From assembly GCA_023253245.1 (NCBI GenBank), contig JALRHB010000004.1:1-33283 (forward strand): a DNA stretch of 33,283 nt, in the 5' to 3' direction. Shown in pieces: positions 20,037 to 27,729 of the stretch. The notes beneath the pieces are model-generated. The model worked only from the letters and a program-made list of their open reading frames with translations, searched no databases and was not told where the DNA came from. Position 1 is the stretch's first letter. Each line of letters begins with the position of its first letter. The translations under genes were made by a program, and so were the position numbers. The DNA is from Polynucleobacter sp. (lineage in GTDB: Bacteria; Pseudomonadota; Gammaproteobacteria; Burkholderiales; Burkholderiaceae).

Positions 20037-20774
20037 ATGGAAGAAAAAATTCGCATCTCTAAACTGCTATCAGAATTGGGTCTATGCTCTCGCCGTGAAG
20101 CTGACTCATATATTGAGCAAGGCTTGGTGACAGTAGATGGTGTGGTCGTAAACGAACTGGGCTCTCGCGCATTTCGGCATCAAAAAATAGAGCTGCAATC
20201 GGGTGCCAAAGCACAACAAGCTTCTAGGGTGACTGTTATTTTGAATAAGCCCGTGGGGTATATCTCTCATTATGATGATGAGCAAGAATATCGACCAGCA
20301 GCCTCACTCATAACACCAGAGAACTACTTTTCTAGCCCCCTGGATAAAGGGCGAAACCCGCGCTTCAATACCAAAGGCTTGGCTCCTGCTGGTCGTCTAG
20401 ATATTGACTCTACAGGTATGTTAGTTCTAACTCAAGATGGGCGAATTGCCAAACTACTTATCGGCGAAAACAGTCCCATTGAAAAAGAATATCTTGTCCG
20501 GGTTGAGGGCGCACTCTCTTTTGCTGATTTAGATCGGTTACGGCATGGTCTTGAGCTTGATGGGCTAGCCTTAAAGCCAGCCCAAGTCAGTTGGCAGAAT
20601 GAAGATCAACTCCGATTTGTGTTACGCGAGGGACGTAAGCGTCAAATTCGTAGAATGTGTGAGATGGTTGGGCTCAAGGTTTTAGGCTTAAAGCGTGTTC
20701 GCATGGGACGGATTTCGCTTGGAGCCCTGCCACCGGGCAAATGGCGCTTTCTTAGGCCTGAGGAACAGTTTTAA
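20037..20774 (+). CDS. RsuA/RluF-family pseudouridine synthase
   Basis: This protein of about 245 residues isomerises uridine in rRNA. An N-terminal S4 RNA-binding domain ([21 protein letters not shown]) precedes the catalytic domain. The catalytic Asp sits in [14 protein letters not shown] (near residue 122), and the closing motif [17 protein letters not shown] is typical of the RsuA/RluB/RluE/RluF group. The layout and [17 protein letters not shown] stretch favour the RluF-like branch (23S rRNA), but the exact target site cannot be read. Two in-frame GTG codons at 20031 and 20034 directly precede the ATG, and none has a clear Shine-Dalgarno, so the start may be up to 6 nt upstream. Confidence 0.88.
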   Translation: MEEKIRISKLLSELGLCSRREADSYIEQGLVTVDGVVVNELGSRAFRHQKIELQSGAKAQQASRVTVILNKPVGYISHYDDEQEYRPAASLITPENYFSSPLDKGRNPRFNTKGLAPAGRLDIDSTGMLVLTQDGRIAKLLIGENSPIEKEYLVRVEGALSFADLDRLRHGLELDGLALKPAQVSWQNEDQLRFVLREGRKRQIRRMCEMVGLKVLGLKRVRMGRISLGALPPGKWRFLRPEEQF

Positions 20775-20788
20775 GCTTTTCCCCCGCT

Positions 20789-20794
20789 TATAAT
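20789..20794 (+). promoter_or_regulatory. Candidate -10 box (TATAAT) for prfC
   Basis: A perfect TATAAT lies in the 44-nt gap between the pseudouridine synthase stop and the inferred prfC start, 24 nt before the latter. It would start transcription near 20801. No good -35 hexamer is seen, so this is weak evidence for a separate prfC promoter. Confidence 0.4.
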
Positions 20795-20818
20795 CCAGTC
20801 TATTCAAATAGGCTCAGA

Positions 20819-22453
20819 ATTACCATCGATACCATCACCTCCAGCACTCCCGGCGCAGAAGTCTTAAGACGTCGTAGCTTTGCCATCATCTCCCATCCGG
20901 ATGCAGGTAAAACTACGCTTACTGAAAAATTACTCCTTTACGCTGGTGCCATTCAAATTGCTGGCAGTGTTAAAGCTCGCAAAGCCAGTAGACATGCGAC
21001 TTCAGACTGGATGGAAATTGAAAAGCAGCGCGGAATTTCTGTTGCTAGCTCCGTAATGCAGATGGAATATCGTGATTGCATTATTAATTTGCTCGATACC
21101 CCAGGCCACCAAGATTTCTCTGAAGATACTTATCGCGTTCTCACAGCCGTAGACTCAGCCCTAATGGTAATTGACGCGGCCAATGGTGTTGAATCACAAA
21201 CCCTGCGCTTGCTTGAGGTATGTCGTGCCCGCAACACTCCCATTGTTACTTTTATTAACAAAATGGATCGCGAAGTTAAACCACCCATGGAGTTGATGGA
21301 TGAAATTGAATCCGCTCTTGGAATCGAAGTGGTTCCATTTACTTGGCCAGTAGGCATGGGTAAGTCATTCGCTGGAGTAATTGATATTGCCAACTCTCAA
21401 ATGCGGATGTTTAAAGCGGGCGAAGATCGTGTGACAGAAAACTCACATGCGATAGTGGATGTGAATGATCCGGCCCTCAAAGAGCGCCTTGGGGCAGATC
21501 TGGAAAATGCCTTGGCTGCGGTCGATCTCATTAAAAACGCAATGCCTGCTTTTAACAAAGAAGCATTTTTAGCAGGGCATCAATCTCCTGTATTTTTTGG
21601 CTCTGCTATTAATAATTTTGGTGTACGTGAAATTCTGAATACTTTAGTTGAGTTGGCGCCATCACCCGGATCACGCAAAGCCTTACAACGCGAAGTGAGC
21701 CCAGCAGAAAATAAATTCTCAGCAGTAGTATTCAAAATTCAAGCCAATATGGATCCGGCTCATCGAGATCGTGTAGCCTTTTTACGTATCTGCTCAGGCC
21801 ACTTTCAGCGTGGCATGAAACTCAAAATTTGTCGCAATGGCAAAGAGGTGCGCACCAATAACGCACTCTCTTTTCTATCTCAAAGACGCGACATCTTAGA
21901 TGAAGCATTTCCCGGTGACATCATTGGATTGCCAAATCATGGGCTCTTAAGGCTAGGTGATACGCTAACTGAGGGTGAGCAACTCCAATTTACCGGCCTA
22001 CCTTTCTTCGCCCCCGAGATTTTCCGCATGGTCGAATCTGCCGATCCATTACGCTCCAAACAATTACGAACTGGCTTAATGCAGCTAGGAGAAGAAGGTG
22101 CTATTCAAGTATTTCGTCCGATGACGGGTGGCACGATGCTCCTTGGAGCTTTTGGGCAACTGCAGTTTGAAGTTGTGAGCCACCGTTTGCAAACTGAGTA
22201 TGGGGCTGAGGTTCGCCTGCTACCTGCACGCTATAACTTAGCTCGTTGGGTTAGCTCTGATGATCCCGTTGCCCTAAAGAAATTCATCCAAGAAAATATT
22301 CACCGTATGGCTGAAGATGTTGTAGGAGCCCCGGTATTTCTAGCCTCCCATAAGTCAGAGCTCGACGTTGCTCAGCAACGCTGGGAATCTATTCAATTCC
22401 ATGCATTACGAGAGCATGCAGGCTTAATTTACCAGTCTGATCTAGCTGGTTAA
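20819..22453 (+). CDS. prfC: Peptide chain release factor 3 (RF3), apparent ATT start
   Basis: This translational GTPase recycles RF1/RF2 after termination. Homology clearly begins before the first ATG (21011): the open frame upstream encodes EVLRRRSFAIISHPDAGKTT, containing the G1 loop without which the enzyme could not bind GTP. G3 is DTPGHQDFSED and G4 is NKMDRE. From an in-frame stop at 20759 to 21011 there is no ATG, GTG or TTG. ATT at 20819, six bases after AGG, gives a 544-residue protein of normal length; ATC at 20825 or 20834 are alternatives. The start is inferred, while the protein identity is firm. Confidence 0.9.
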   Translation: MTIDTITSSTPGAEVLRRRSFAIISHPDAGKTTLTEKLLLYAGAIQIAGSVKARKASRHATSDWMEIEKQRGISVASSVMQMEYRDCIINLLDTPGHQDFSEDTYRVLTAVDSALMVIDAANGVESQTLRLLEVCRARNTPIVTFINKMDREVKPPMELMDEIESALGIEVVPFTWPVGMGKSFAGVIDIANSQMRMFKAGEDRVTENSHAIVDVNDPALKERLGADLENALAAVDLIKNAMPAFNKEAFLAGHQSPVFFGSAINNFGVREILNTLVELAPSPGSRKALQREVSPAENKFSAVVFKIQANMDPAHRDRVAFLRICSGHFQRGMKLKICRNGKEVRTNNALSFLSQRRDILDEAFPGDIIGLPNHGLLRLGDTLTEGEQLQFTGLPFFAPEIFRMVESADPLRSKQLRTGLMQLGEEGAIQVFRPMTGGTMLLGAFGQLQFEVVSHRLQTEYGAEVRLLPARYNLARWVSSDDPVALKKFIQENIHRMAEDVVGAPVFLASHKSELDVAQQRWESIQFHALREHAGLIYQSDLAG

Positions 22454-22454
22454 T

Positions 22455-22703
22455 TTAACGCAAATTTAATTTCGGGTAGTTGCAATCAAATACTGCAACT
22501 AAAGATGTATCACTCTTTCTAAAGCTGGCAGTTTTTCCATACTGAGCACAATAGGCATTTGCTTTTTGGGTCAGAGATTCAATTGAATCGCCATCGCTAT
22601 TCAAAAAGGTTACATGGTTCGAATCTGATGCATCGGTATATACCGCTGCACAGCCAACTAGGAAAAACACAGTGAAAAACAAGCATCGCACCAATTGATT
22701 CAT
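22455..22703 (-). CDS. Small putative lipoprotein of unknown function
   Basis: From the ATG at 22703 this is an 82-residue protein with a hydrophobic signal peptide and lipobox FLVGC (Cys at about residue 18), followed by a short secreted domain with two more cysteines (AYCAQYG and FDCNYPK). It should be lipidated and placed in the inner or outer membrane. GAGG with six-base spacing precedes this ATG; an upstream in-frame ATG at 22715 lacks one. It is convergent with prfC with one base between the stop codons. I do not recognise a family and assign no function. Confidence 0.75.
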   Translation of the reverse strand: MNQLVRCLFFTVFFLVGCAAVYTDASDSNHVTFLNSDGDSIESLTQKANAYCAQYGKTASFRKSDTSLVAVFDCNYPKLNLR

Positions 22704-22800
22704 TAACACCCTCATTAAAAAATTAATTATGTCTAAATCATAATGTCTGCTGCGCCAAATGCCTTATTGAATATGTGATTACCATTCCTTGGCGCATAAG

Positions 22801-22817
22801 TTGGCTTTCAAAGCCAA
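22801..22817. promoter_or_regulatory. Perfect 17-bp palindrome upstream of the histidine phosphatase gene
   Basis: TTGGCTTT and AAAGCCAA face each other across a single C, 34 nt before the ATG at 22852. With a one-base bulge the pairing extends to AGT/ACT. It may be an operator or a leader hairpin; no T-run follows closely, so it does not look like a terminator. Confidence 0.4.
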
Positions 22818-22851
22818 ACTCTAGTGAAATTTTTTATGCAATACTAGACAG

Positions 22852-23496
22852 ATGAGTACTACAAGATTCTGCCTCATCCGCCATGGTGAAACAAACTGGA
22901 ATGCTGAGCGACGCCTTCAAGGCCACACCGATACAGCTCTTAACTCACGTGGCGAGATGCAGGCCAGGCTAATGGCACAAGCCCTTAAAAATGCCAAGCT
23001 TTCATTTGACGTTTTGTACTCTAGTGATCTTCAAAGAGCAGTTCATACTGCTGATGCGATTGTGCAATCATTTGGAGTTAAAAATAACATCGATAGCGCC
23101 TTGCGAGAGCGCCATTTTGGAGCGCTTCAAGGTCTAAGCATTGATCAGGCGCCGCTAGCTCACCCCGACATATGGCAGGCTCATATTGCTCGCCAGCTAG
23201 ATCACGATCTGGCAGGCGGTGAAAGCATTCTTCAGTTTGCAGCTCGAGTCGAGAGTGCAATTGAAAGGTTGCGCGCACTACATCATGGAAAAACAATTTT
23301 GCTAGTTAGTCATGGGGGCACCCTTGATATGATGTATCGAATTGCAAGTAAGCAATCCCTCGACTCTGAGCGAATTGTCTCGGTACCCAATGCCTCTTTA
23401 AATTGGATTACTCATAACGATCAAGGCTGGTCGGTAGAGCGCTGGGCCGACATAAGGCATCTTCAAGATGGGGCTCTCGAAAACGTAGACCTCTAA
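22852..23496 (+). CDS. Histidine phosphatase family protein (phosphoglycerate mutase-like, GpmB/CobC type)
   Basis: This 214-residue protein belongs to the dPGM-like histidine phosphatase superfamily. The phosphorylated His11 sits in LIRHGETNWNAE, followed by GHTDTALNSRGEMQA. The acid residue is in LRERHFGALQG (about residue 87), and the second His is in LVSHGGTLDMM (about 153). In Burkholderiales such proteins are often named phosphoglycerate mutase, but the family includes alpha-ribazole phosphatases and broad phosphatases, so the substrate is open. It is a single gene ended by a clear hairpin terminator. Confidence 0.88.
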   Translation: MSTTRFCLIRHGETNWNAERRLQGHTDTALNSRGEMQARLMAQALKNAKLSFDVLYSSDLQRAVHTADAIVQSFGVKNNIDSALRERHFGALQGLSIDQAPLAHPDIWQAHIARQLDHDLAGGESILQFAARVESAIERLRALHHGKTILLVSHGGTLDMMYRIASKQSLDSERIVSVPNASLNWITHNDQGWSVERWADIRHLQDGALENVDL

Positions 23497-23501
23497 TAAA
23501 A

Positions 23502-23519
23502 AACCGCCATCAGGCGGTT
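23502..23519. terminator. Intrinsic terminator between the histidine phosphatase and Hc1-like genes
   Basis: The stem AACCGCC / GGCGGTT with loop ATCA is preceded by an A-run (TAATAAAAAA) and followed by T and mixed bases. It starts 6 nt after the plus-strand stop. On the minus strand the A-run becomes a U-run, so it is a better terminator for the convergent gene at 23542-23784, but it serves both. Confidence 0.82.
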
Positions 23520-23541
23520 TCAAATCCCAGGGCAATAGTAA

Positions 23542-23784
23542 TTACTTTCTAATGTGGGCATGGCGAGCAGCGTCTTGTGACATGCCATCGCCTCTAGGTT
23601 TACCCTCTAGGGCTTCCTTTTCAGCAGTAATTTCTTTGCGGCGCTCCTTGCAAGAACCCGCTATTTCTTGCAAAGCTTTACGCGCTCTTGCGGCAGAGGC
23701 CTTCACTCCTTTGCTTTGAAACTTTTCATTTTCAGCTTGATAGGTTTCAAAAGCTGCGATTAATTTGTCATGATGATGTGACAT
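23542..23784 (-). CDS. Small histone H1-like (Hc1-type) protein, putative
   Basis: This 80-residue, highly charged, probably all-helical cytosolic protein starts MSHHHDKLIAAFETYQAENEKF. Its central part, KASAARARKALQEIAGSCKERRKEI, resembles the N-terminal helical domain of Hc1-type bacterial histone H1-like proteins (KAAAQRVR...K..RKE pattern in chlamydial Hc1). It lacks the long Lys/Ala tail of those proteins, so DNA binding by this short form is uncertain. A good Shine-Dalgarno (AAGGA) precedes the ATG. Confidence is high that it is a gene and moderate for the family. Confidence 0.7.
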   Translation of the reverse strand: MSHHHDKLIAAFETYQAENEKFQSKGVKASAARARKALQEIAGSCKERRKEITAEKEALEGKPRGDGMSQDAARHAHIRK

Positions 23785-23856
23785 AGTTTTCCTTATTTAT
23801 AGTTGAGTGAGCCTAGCTAAGATGCACTTTAACCCATTACTGAAACAATTCTCTGA

Positions 23857-24609
23857 TTATTGTGTCCAATGATCTATGATGGCCTTAAGCTTTTCGGGAC
23901 CGAGCTCGTTTAAGTATTGATTAAAGTCATCACGTAACTTGGAGCCCTTTTTAAAAGCAAATCCAAGCTTATCAAAGCCTATCACTTGATAACTACTGCT
24001 TACAGGTAAATTGAGTGATTTTTGATAATTCACCAACATGACGTTATCCACAAATACTAAATCTACATTCCCATTTTGCAGGGCAATCAGTGCCTCTGCT
24101 GGAGATGGATATAGCTTGACCTGATCTACGGAATAATATCCTTGGGGTTGCAGCACATTTTTTACATAGTCATCAAAGACCGTGCCTGTGGGGTAGGCAA
24201 TCGTATATTTTTTGAGCTGCGATAAATCTGTTATTTTAATATTTCGTTTATTAAGGCTAATCAGCTGCCAAGTGCTAACAAAGTATGGATTAGAGAAATC
24301 CATCACCTCTTTACGCTTATCGGTAATCGATATTCCAGAAAAGGCCACATCCGCCTGTCCACTAGCAACTGCTCCTAACATTCCTAGCCAGTCATAAGCA
24401 GTCATCTTGAACTTACAGTTGCGAGATTTGCAATAGCCCTCAAAGATTTCCAAATCAACGCCTGTATATTTACCATCTTTTTCAAATAGCATCGGGGGTA
24501 TTGATGGCGATACAGCTACCTTAATCACATTTGAGGGCTCTTCTTTTGAGCAGGCTACTAATAATAAAAGTGAGCAAAATAGAATGGTGAATAAGCGGAT
24601 AGATTTCAT
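23857..24609 (-). CDS. Amino-acid-type ABC transporter substrate-binding lipoprotein
   Basis: This 250-residue protein of the family 3 solute-binding group has a signal peptide ending in the lipobox LLVAC (Cys20), then the start of domain 1 (NVIKVAVSPSIPPMLFEKDG) and the signature GVDLEIFEGYCKSRN. FSGISITDKRKEVMDFSNPY is the classic family stretch near residue 95. The ligand is probably a polar amino acid or related compound. No permease or ATPase gene is adjacent, so it is an orphan component here and may act as a sensor or pair with a transporter elsewhere. Confidence 0.88.
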   Translation of the reverse strand: MKSIRLFTILFCSLLLLVACSKEEPSNVIKVAVSPSIPPMLFEKDGKYTGVDLEIFEGYCKSRNCKFKMTAYDWLGMLGAVASGQADVAFSGISITDKRKEVMDFSNPYFVSTWQLISLNKRNIKITDLSQLKKYTIAYPTGTVFDDYVKNVLQPQGYYSVDQVKLYPSPAEALIALQNGNVDLVFVDNVMLVNYQKSLNLPVSSSYQVIGFDKLGFAFKKGSKLRDDFNQYLNELGPEKLKAIIDHWTQ

Positions 24610-24658
24610 GGAGGGAGATTTATGGTCTATTGAGTGCTATTCCAGCGAGGTGATGATA

Positions 24659-24811
24659 CTACTTACCTTGACACACCAAAGGCATTTCCCATAAAGGCTT
24701 CTCTTGCCTAAAATCACAACTAATGCCATCAGGCGATGTGGAGCTTGCTTGACAAGCTCCCAAAATAATGACGAAGAAGGAAAGTAAGACAAAACTAATT
24801 ATGGAACGCAT
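24659..24811 (-). CDS. 50-residue putative lipoprotein
   Basis: This short minus-strand frame opens with ATG at 24811 and ends in TAG at 24659. It encodes a signal peptide with a hydrophobic core (IISFVLLSFFVIILGAC) whose LGAC lipobox puts the lipidated Cys at residue 20. The mature peptide is about 30 residues: a Ser/Thr linker, then GISCDFRQEKPLWEMPLVCQGK with two cysteines that could pair. GGA lies about nine bases before the ATG. The signal peptide plus lipobox is the only evidence of coding; function is unknown. Confidence 0.6.
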   Translation of the reverse strand: MRSIISFVLLSFFVIILGACQASSTSPDGISCDFRQEKPLWEMPLVCQGK

Positions 24812-24863
24812 GGTCGAATATCCATTAGTGTGTTGTTAGATTGAAAGCATCCATTTACTTTGG

Positions 24864-25547
24864 CTAAAGAATTGCCACTATCTCACTTAATGAACGTCCC
24901 TCATAGTTAGGGCGTTCCCCAATCTCTTCGAAGGGATGAGCCAAACGATTTACCCAAAATACATCAACACCAAACCATTTGGCTGCCAAGGCATCCCAGG
25001 CATTACTAGAAACAAACAGGATGTCCTGCTTTTGTACGGAGAAGGCTTTTAATAAGAGCTCATAGACCTGTGGTGCTGTTTTAAATAATCGCACCTCTTC
25101 TACAGTAAGCAAGCGATCAAGGTATGGGGCTAATCCGCCACTATTAACAACTGTAGCAAGCATTTCTTTACTGCCATTAGATAGAATGGCTGTGGATTTA
25201 TTGAGCTCTTTAATGGTTTTTAAAACACTGAGGCTATCTTCAAAAGCAGTGAGCTTGGCATATTGGCCCATGAGTCGCTCCTCATACTCAGGGGTAAGAG
25301 TCAAAGCCATTCGCTTACAAACATAACGCAAAGATAAAATAGTGATATCCCAGAAAGGTAAGTAGTGCTTGCTTCCAGCGGGGTTAGGATCACTCATCGT
25401 CACTAAACGTGTGTATTCAATTTGACGATCACGCCACATCAGCGCCAATGCTTGACCATTCCCAGGAAATAACTCTTCAGCAAGCTGGCCAATTGAATAA
25501 ACATCAAATAGGGTACCGTATGCATCAAAAGCAATGAGCTTATACAT
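24864..25547 (-). CDS. Haloacid dehalogenase type II (HAD superfamily)
   Basis: This 227-residue cytosolic hydrolase has HAD motif I as FDAYGTLFD with nucleophile Asp8 and Tyr10, the arrangement of L-2-haloacid dehalogenases. The WRDRQIEYTRL segment supplies the Arg that binds the substrate carboxylate. Motif II is ILSNGS, and the C-terminal FVSSNAWDALAAKWFG is characteristic of the same subfamily. It would hydrolyse 2-haloacids to hydroxyacids, although many members act on other small phosphates or halides. The start is placed at ATG 25547, because the frame upstream to a TTG at 25592 adds 15 residues absent from the family. Confidence 0.87.
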   Translation of the reverse strand: MYKLIAFDAYGTLFDVYSIGQLAEELFPGNGQALALMWRDRQIEYTRLVTMSDPNPAGSKHYLPFWDITILSLRYVCKRMALTLTPEYEERLMGQYAKLTAFEDSLSVLKTIKELNKSTAILSNGSKEMLATVVNSGGLAPYLDRLLTVEEVRLFKTAPQVYELLLKAFSVQKQDILFVSSNAWDALAAKWFGVDVFWVNRLAHPFEEIGERPNYEGRSLSEIVAIL

Positions 25548-25658
25548 TCTGAAATCTTTCTCTACTAATTGATATTTTTGTTTGTTTGACAATAAATTAA
25601 TCTACCGCCCAAAAGATGAGCCCTTTATGGGTTAGGCCAATATAGCCTACTTAAAGAC

Positions 25659-26501
25659 TTACTCTCCAACGACAGCTTGAACCTGGCGGGTTTTAATCCA
25701 CTGAATAATCGCCTTAGTAGCAAGCTCTTCTCTGCCGCCCATGGAATGAAGATGGGTGCCCCCACAAATATCTCCAGTGCCTTCGCCACCCTTTACAGTA
25801 ATGAGATTATTTTTAGAATACGCCACAACTGTTGAGTAGGGCGTATGTGGACATTGATCATCTCCATGATGAATATTGAGTACAGGGGCTTTCAATTCCG
25901 ACATATCAAATGACTCAACTGAGGAGCCATACCCCCTGTTGTAAGGACTAGCATTTGTCATCGATGCAGAATGAATACTTCCCTGTATTTCATTTCCGAG
26001 ATTCTTGGCCAGCCACTTGGATGAGATCGTTCCATAGCTGTGGCCCATCACATAAAAATTATTTATTCCATATTTTTCTTTTAACAGCGCAATGATTTTT
26101 CTGACATCATCAGCATGCTGTTTTGACGATCGATAGTCATCATTACAGGCGAGCGGCTTGTTGCCCGGCGCAACCTTATTTTCATCGCTTGGGCAATCCA
26201 TAACGACTAGCGCAATTCCTGCTTGAGCGAATAACTCCGTGTTGTTCTTTAAATAATTTAGATTGCGCTTCCAGTCATTCTCAGAATTAATATTGGCAAT
26301 TCCAGACCAGCCACGATAAAAGAGCAATGCAGTGTCTGAAGGGACTGATGGCTTTAGCAAAATCGCCCTTTGGATCACTGGGGATTTTGAAAAGACTCCA
26401 GACTCTCTTCCCGCATCCACTTCTAAAAGAATGGGTGTTATTGTTTGAGCAATAGCATGATTGAAACAAACTAGAGCGCAGATACTCAGCAACCATTTCA
26501 T
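25659..26501 (-). CDS. Secreted alpha/beta hydrolase
   Basis: This 280-residue protein has a cleavable signal peptide (MKWLLSICALVCFNHAIAQ) and an alpha/beta-hydrolase fold. The nucleophile elbow is GHSYGT with Ser155; the acid is probably in HHGDDQCP (Asp ~214), and the His in GGTHLHS (about 250-252). Several cysteines (MDCPSDE, ACNDD, DQCPH, DICGG) fit a disulfide-bonded periplasmic enzyme. ATG 26501 is chosen because AGGA stands eight bases ahead and the signal peptide starts there; an alternative at 26522 would overlap the upstream patatin gene. The substrate is unknown, perhaps an ester released by its neighbour. Confidence 0.8.
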   Translation of the reverse strand: MKWLLSICALVCFNHAIAQTITPILLEVDAGRESGVFSKSPVIQRAILLKPSVPSDTALLFYRGWSGIANINSENDWKRNLNYLKNNTELFAQAGIALVVMDCPSDENKVAPGNKPLACNDDYRSSKQHADDVRKIIALLKEKYGINNFYVMGHSYGTISSKWLAKNLGNEIQGSIHSASMTNASPYNRGYGSSVESFDMSELKAPVLNIHHGDDQCPHTPYSTVVAYSKNNLITVKGGEGTGDICGGTHLHSMGGREELATKAIIQWIKTRQVQAVVGE

Positions 26502-26512
26502 ATCAAAATTTC

Positions 26513-27619
26513 CTATGCCCAAAATGCTTTAATTTTTGGCCCCTCAACTTTTGACCGATCATAGCCTATCCGTAGAGCGCCAGCAATTTGTTTTGGGTCA
26601 AGCAAATTCACTCCCTGGGGCGTTCCCGCAACAATCCACATCGTTTTAGTTCCAGTTGCCTCTATATCTTTAATGTTTTGAGCAATAGGATGTGGGATGG
26701 TTGTTAAAATTGCGCCCGTGACACCGTCAGTCAAAGTAATAATCAAAGCCCTTTTAGAGCCAGCCACCAAATCAATGTGTGCGGGATTTGAGCAAATACC
26801 GCCATCCATCACATATCGTTGACCCAATAAGGTTGGCCCATCAACCCCAGGCAATGAACTACTTGCTGCGACCCCATGCGATAAGGGAATATTATTTTTT
26901 CTGGCAGTCAGCTGATTGACGACAATGCGCTCACCGGTATAGCAGTCAATACCGGTTGTATACATTCGACTGCTTGGCCAATCTTTTTTACTATCTCCGG
27001 TAAGCAATGCGGCTAATTTTTCAAGTCGGTCACCGTTTAGCTTATTATCAGAAGCCAATCCAGCATGGCCGATAACTCTCCGCGTCTCAATGCTGCCATC
27101 GACTGCACTCATATTGATTCGATCGGCTCTTAATTGACTCAAATTTGGCTTGGCTACAGGGGCAAGCTTTGCAAGAATTTCAGGAAACTTAGCAAAAAAT
27201 TCGAATTCAGTTCGCAAGCGCAAAAATTCTCCTGACAATAATGAAGAGCCCATATATGATCCAGCCGAAGTCCCAACAAGCATCTCTGGGAGCCTAATCA
27301 TGTCCAGGCCCTGTTCAATCAAGCCATGAAAAAATCCGCAATACCAAGCAATGTAGTACTCGCCACCACCGCCTAGCACCAAAGTTCGATCCATTCCTTT
27401 TGCAAACCTTGAAACTGTCGGCTTGGTGGCAATTGGAATTGCCAAGCCATCTTCGGCATATAAATTTTTTGTTATTTCTAGCGCCTTAATTTCGAGCGTT
27501 GATTTTGGAGAATTTGACTGGGCATATGCAGACTCTAGCGGGGCTCCAGCAGCGCCAATAAGCGATGCCGATCCTAATGCGGAAGTTTTTAAGAAATTGC
27601 GACGGGAAGACTGAGTCAT
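26513..27619 (-). CDS. Tat-exported patatin-like phospholipase
   Basis: This 368-residue protein begins with a twin-arginine signal (SRRNFLKTSALG at residues 5-16, followed by a hydrophobic stretch to about Ala33), so it is exported folded. The patatin domain has VLGGGGEYYIAWYCGFFHGL near 81-100, the serine motif GTSAGS with Ser118, and the Asp of the Ser-Asp dyad in VMDGGICSNP. The glycine-rich loop lacks the Arg/Lys usually found after GGG, which is unusual. Patatins hydrolyse acyl esters of phospholipids and galactolipids. GAGG precedes the ATG at good spacing, and the stop is 11 nt from the next gene, so the two hydrolases form an operon. Confidence 0.83.
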   Translation of the reverse strand: MTQSSRRNFLKTSALGSASLIGAAGAPLESAYAQSNSPKSTLEIKALEITKNLYAEDGLAIPIATKPTVSRFAKGMDRTLVLGGGGEYYIAWYCGFFHGLIEQGLDMIRLPEMLVGTSAGSYMGSSLLSGEFLRLRTEFEFFAKFPEILAKLAPVAKPNLSQLRADRINMSAVDGSIETRRVIGHAGLASDNKLNGDRLEKLAALLTGDSKKDWPSSRMYTTGIDCYTGERIVVNQLTARKNNIPLSHGVAASSSLPGVDGPTLLGQRYVMDGGICSNPAHIDLVAGSKRALIITLTDGVTGAILTTIPHPIAQNIKDIEATGTKTMWIVAGTPQGVNLLDPKQIAGALRIGYDRSKVEGPKIKAFWA

Positions 27620-27729
27620 GCTAGCCTCTTAAATGATTCATGAATTTATAGCACTGCAAATAACTACTATTCAAATATTGATTATGGTCGGCCCTAGCAG
27701 TGTTTAATGCTTTAACTTCACTGACTTAT

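Noticed and set aside
21130-21393. An 87-residue minus-strand frame inside prfC
   Set aside because: It is antisense to the conserved G3-G4 region of RF3 and has no features of its own.
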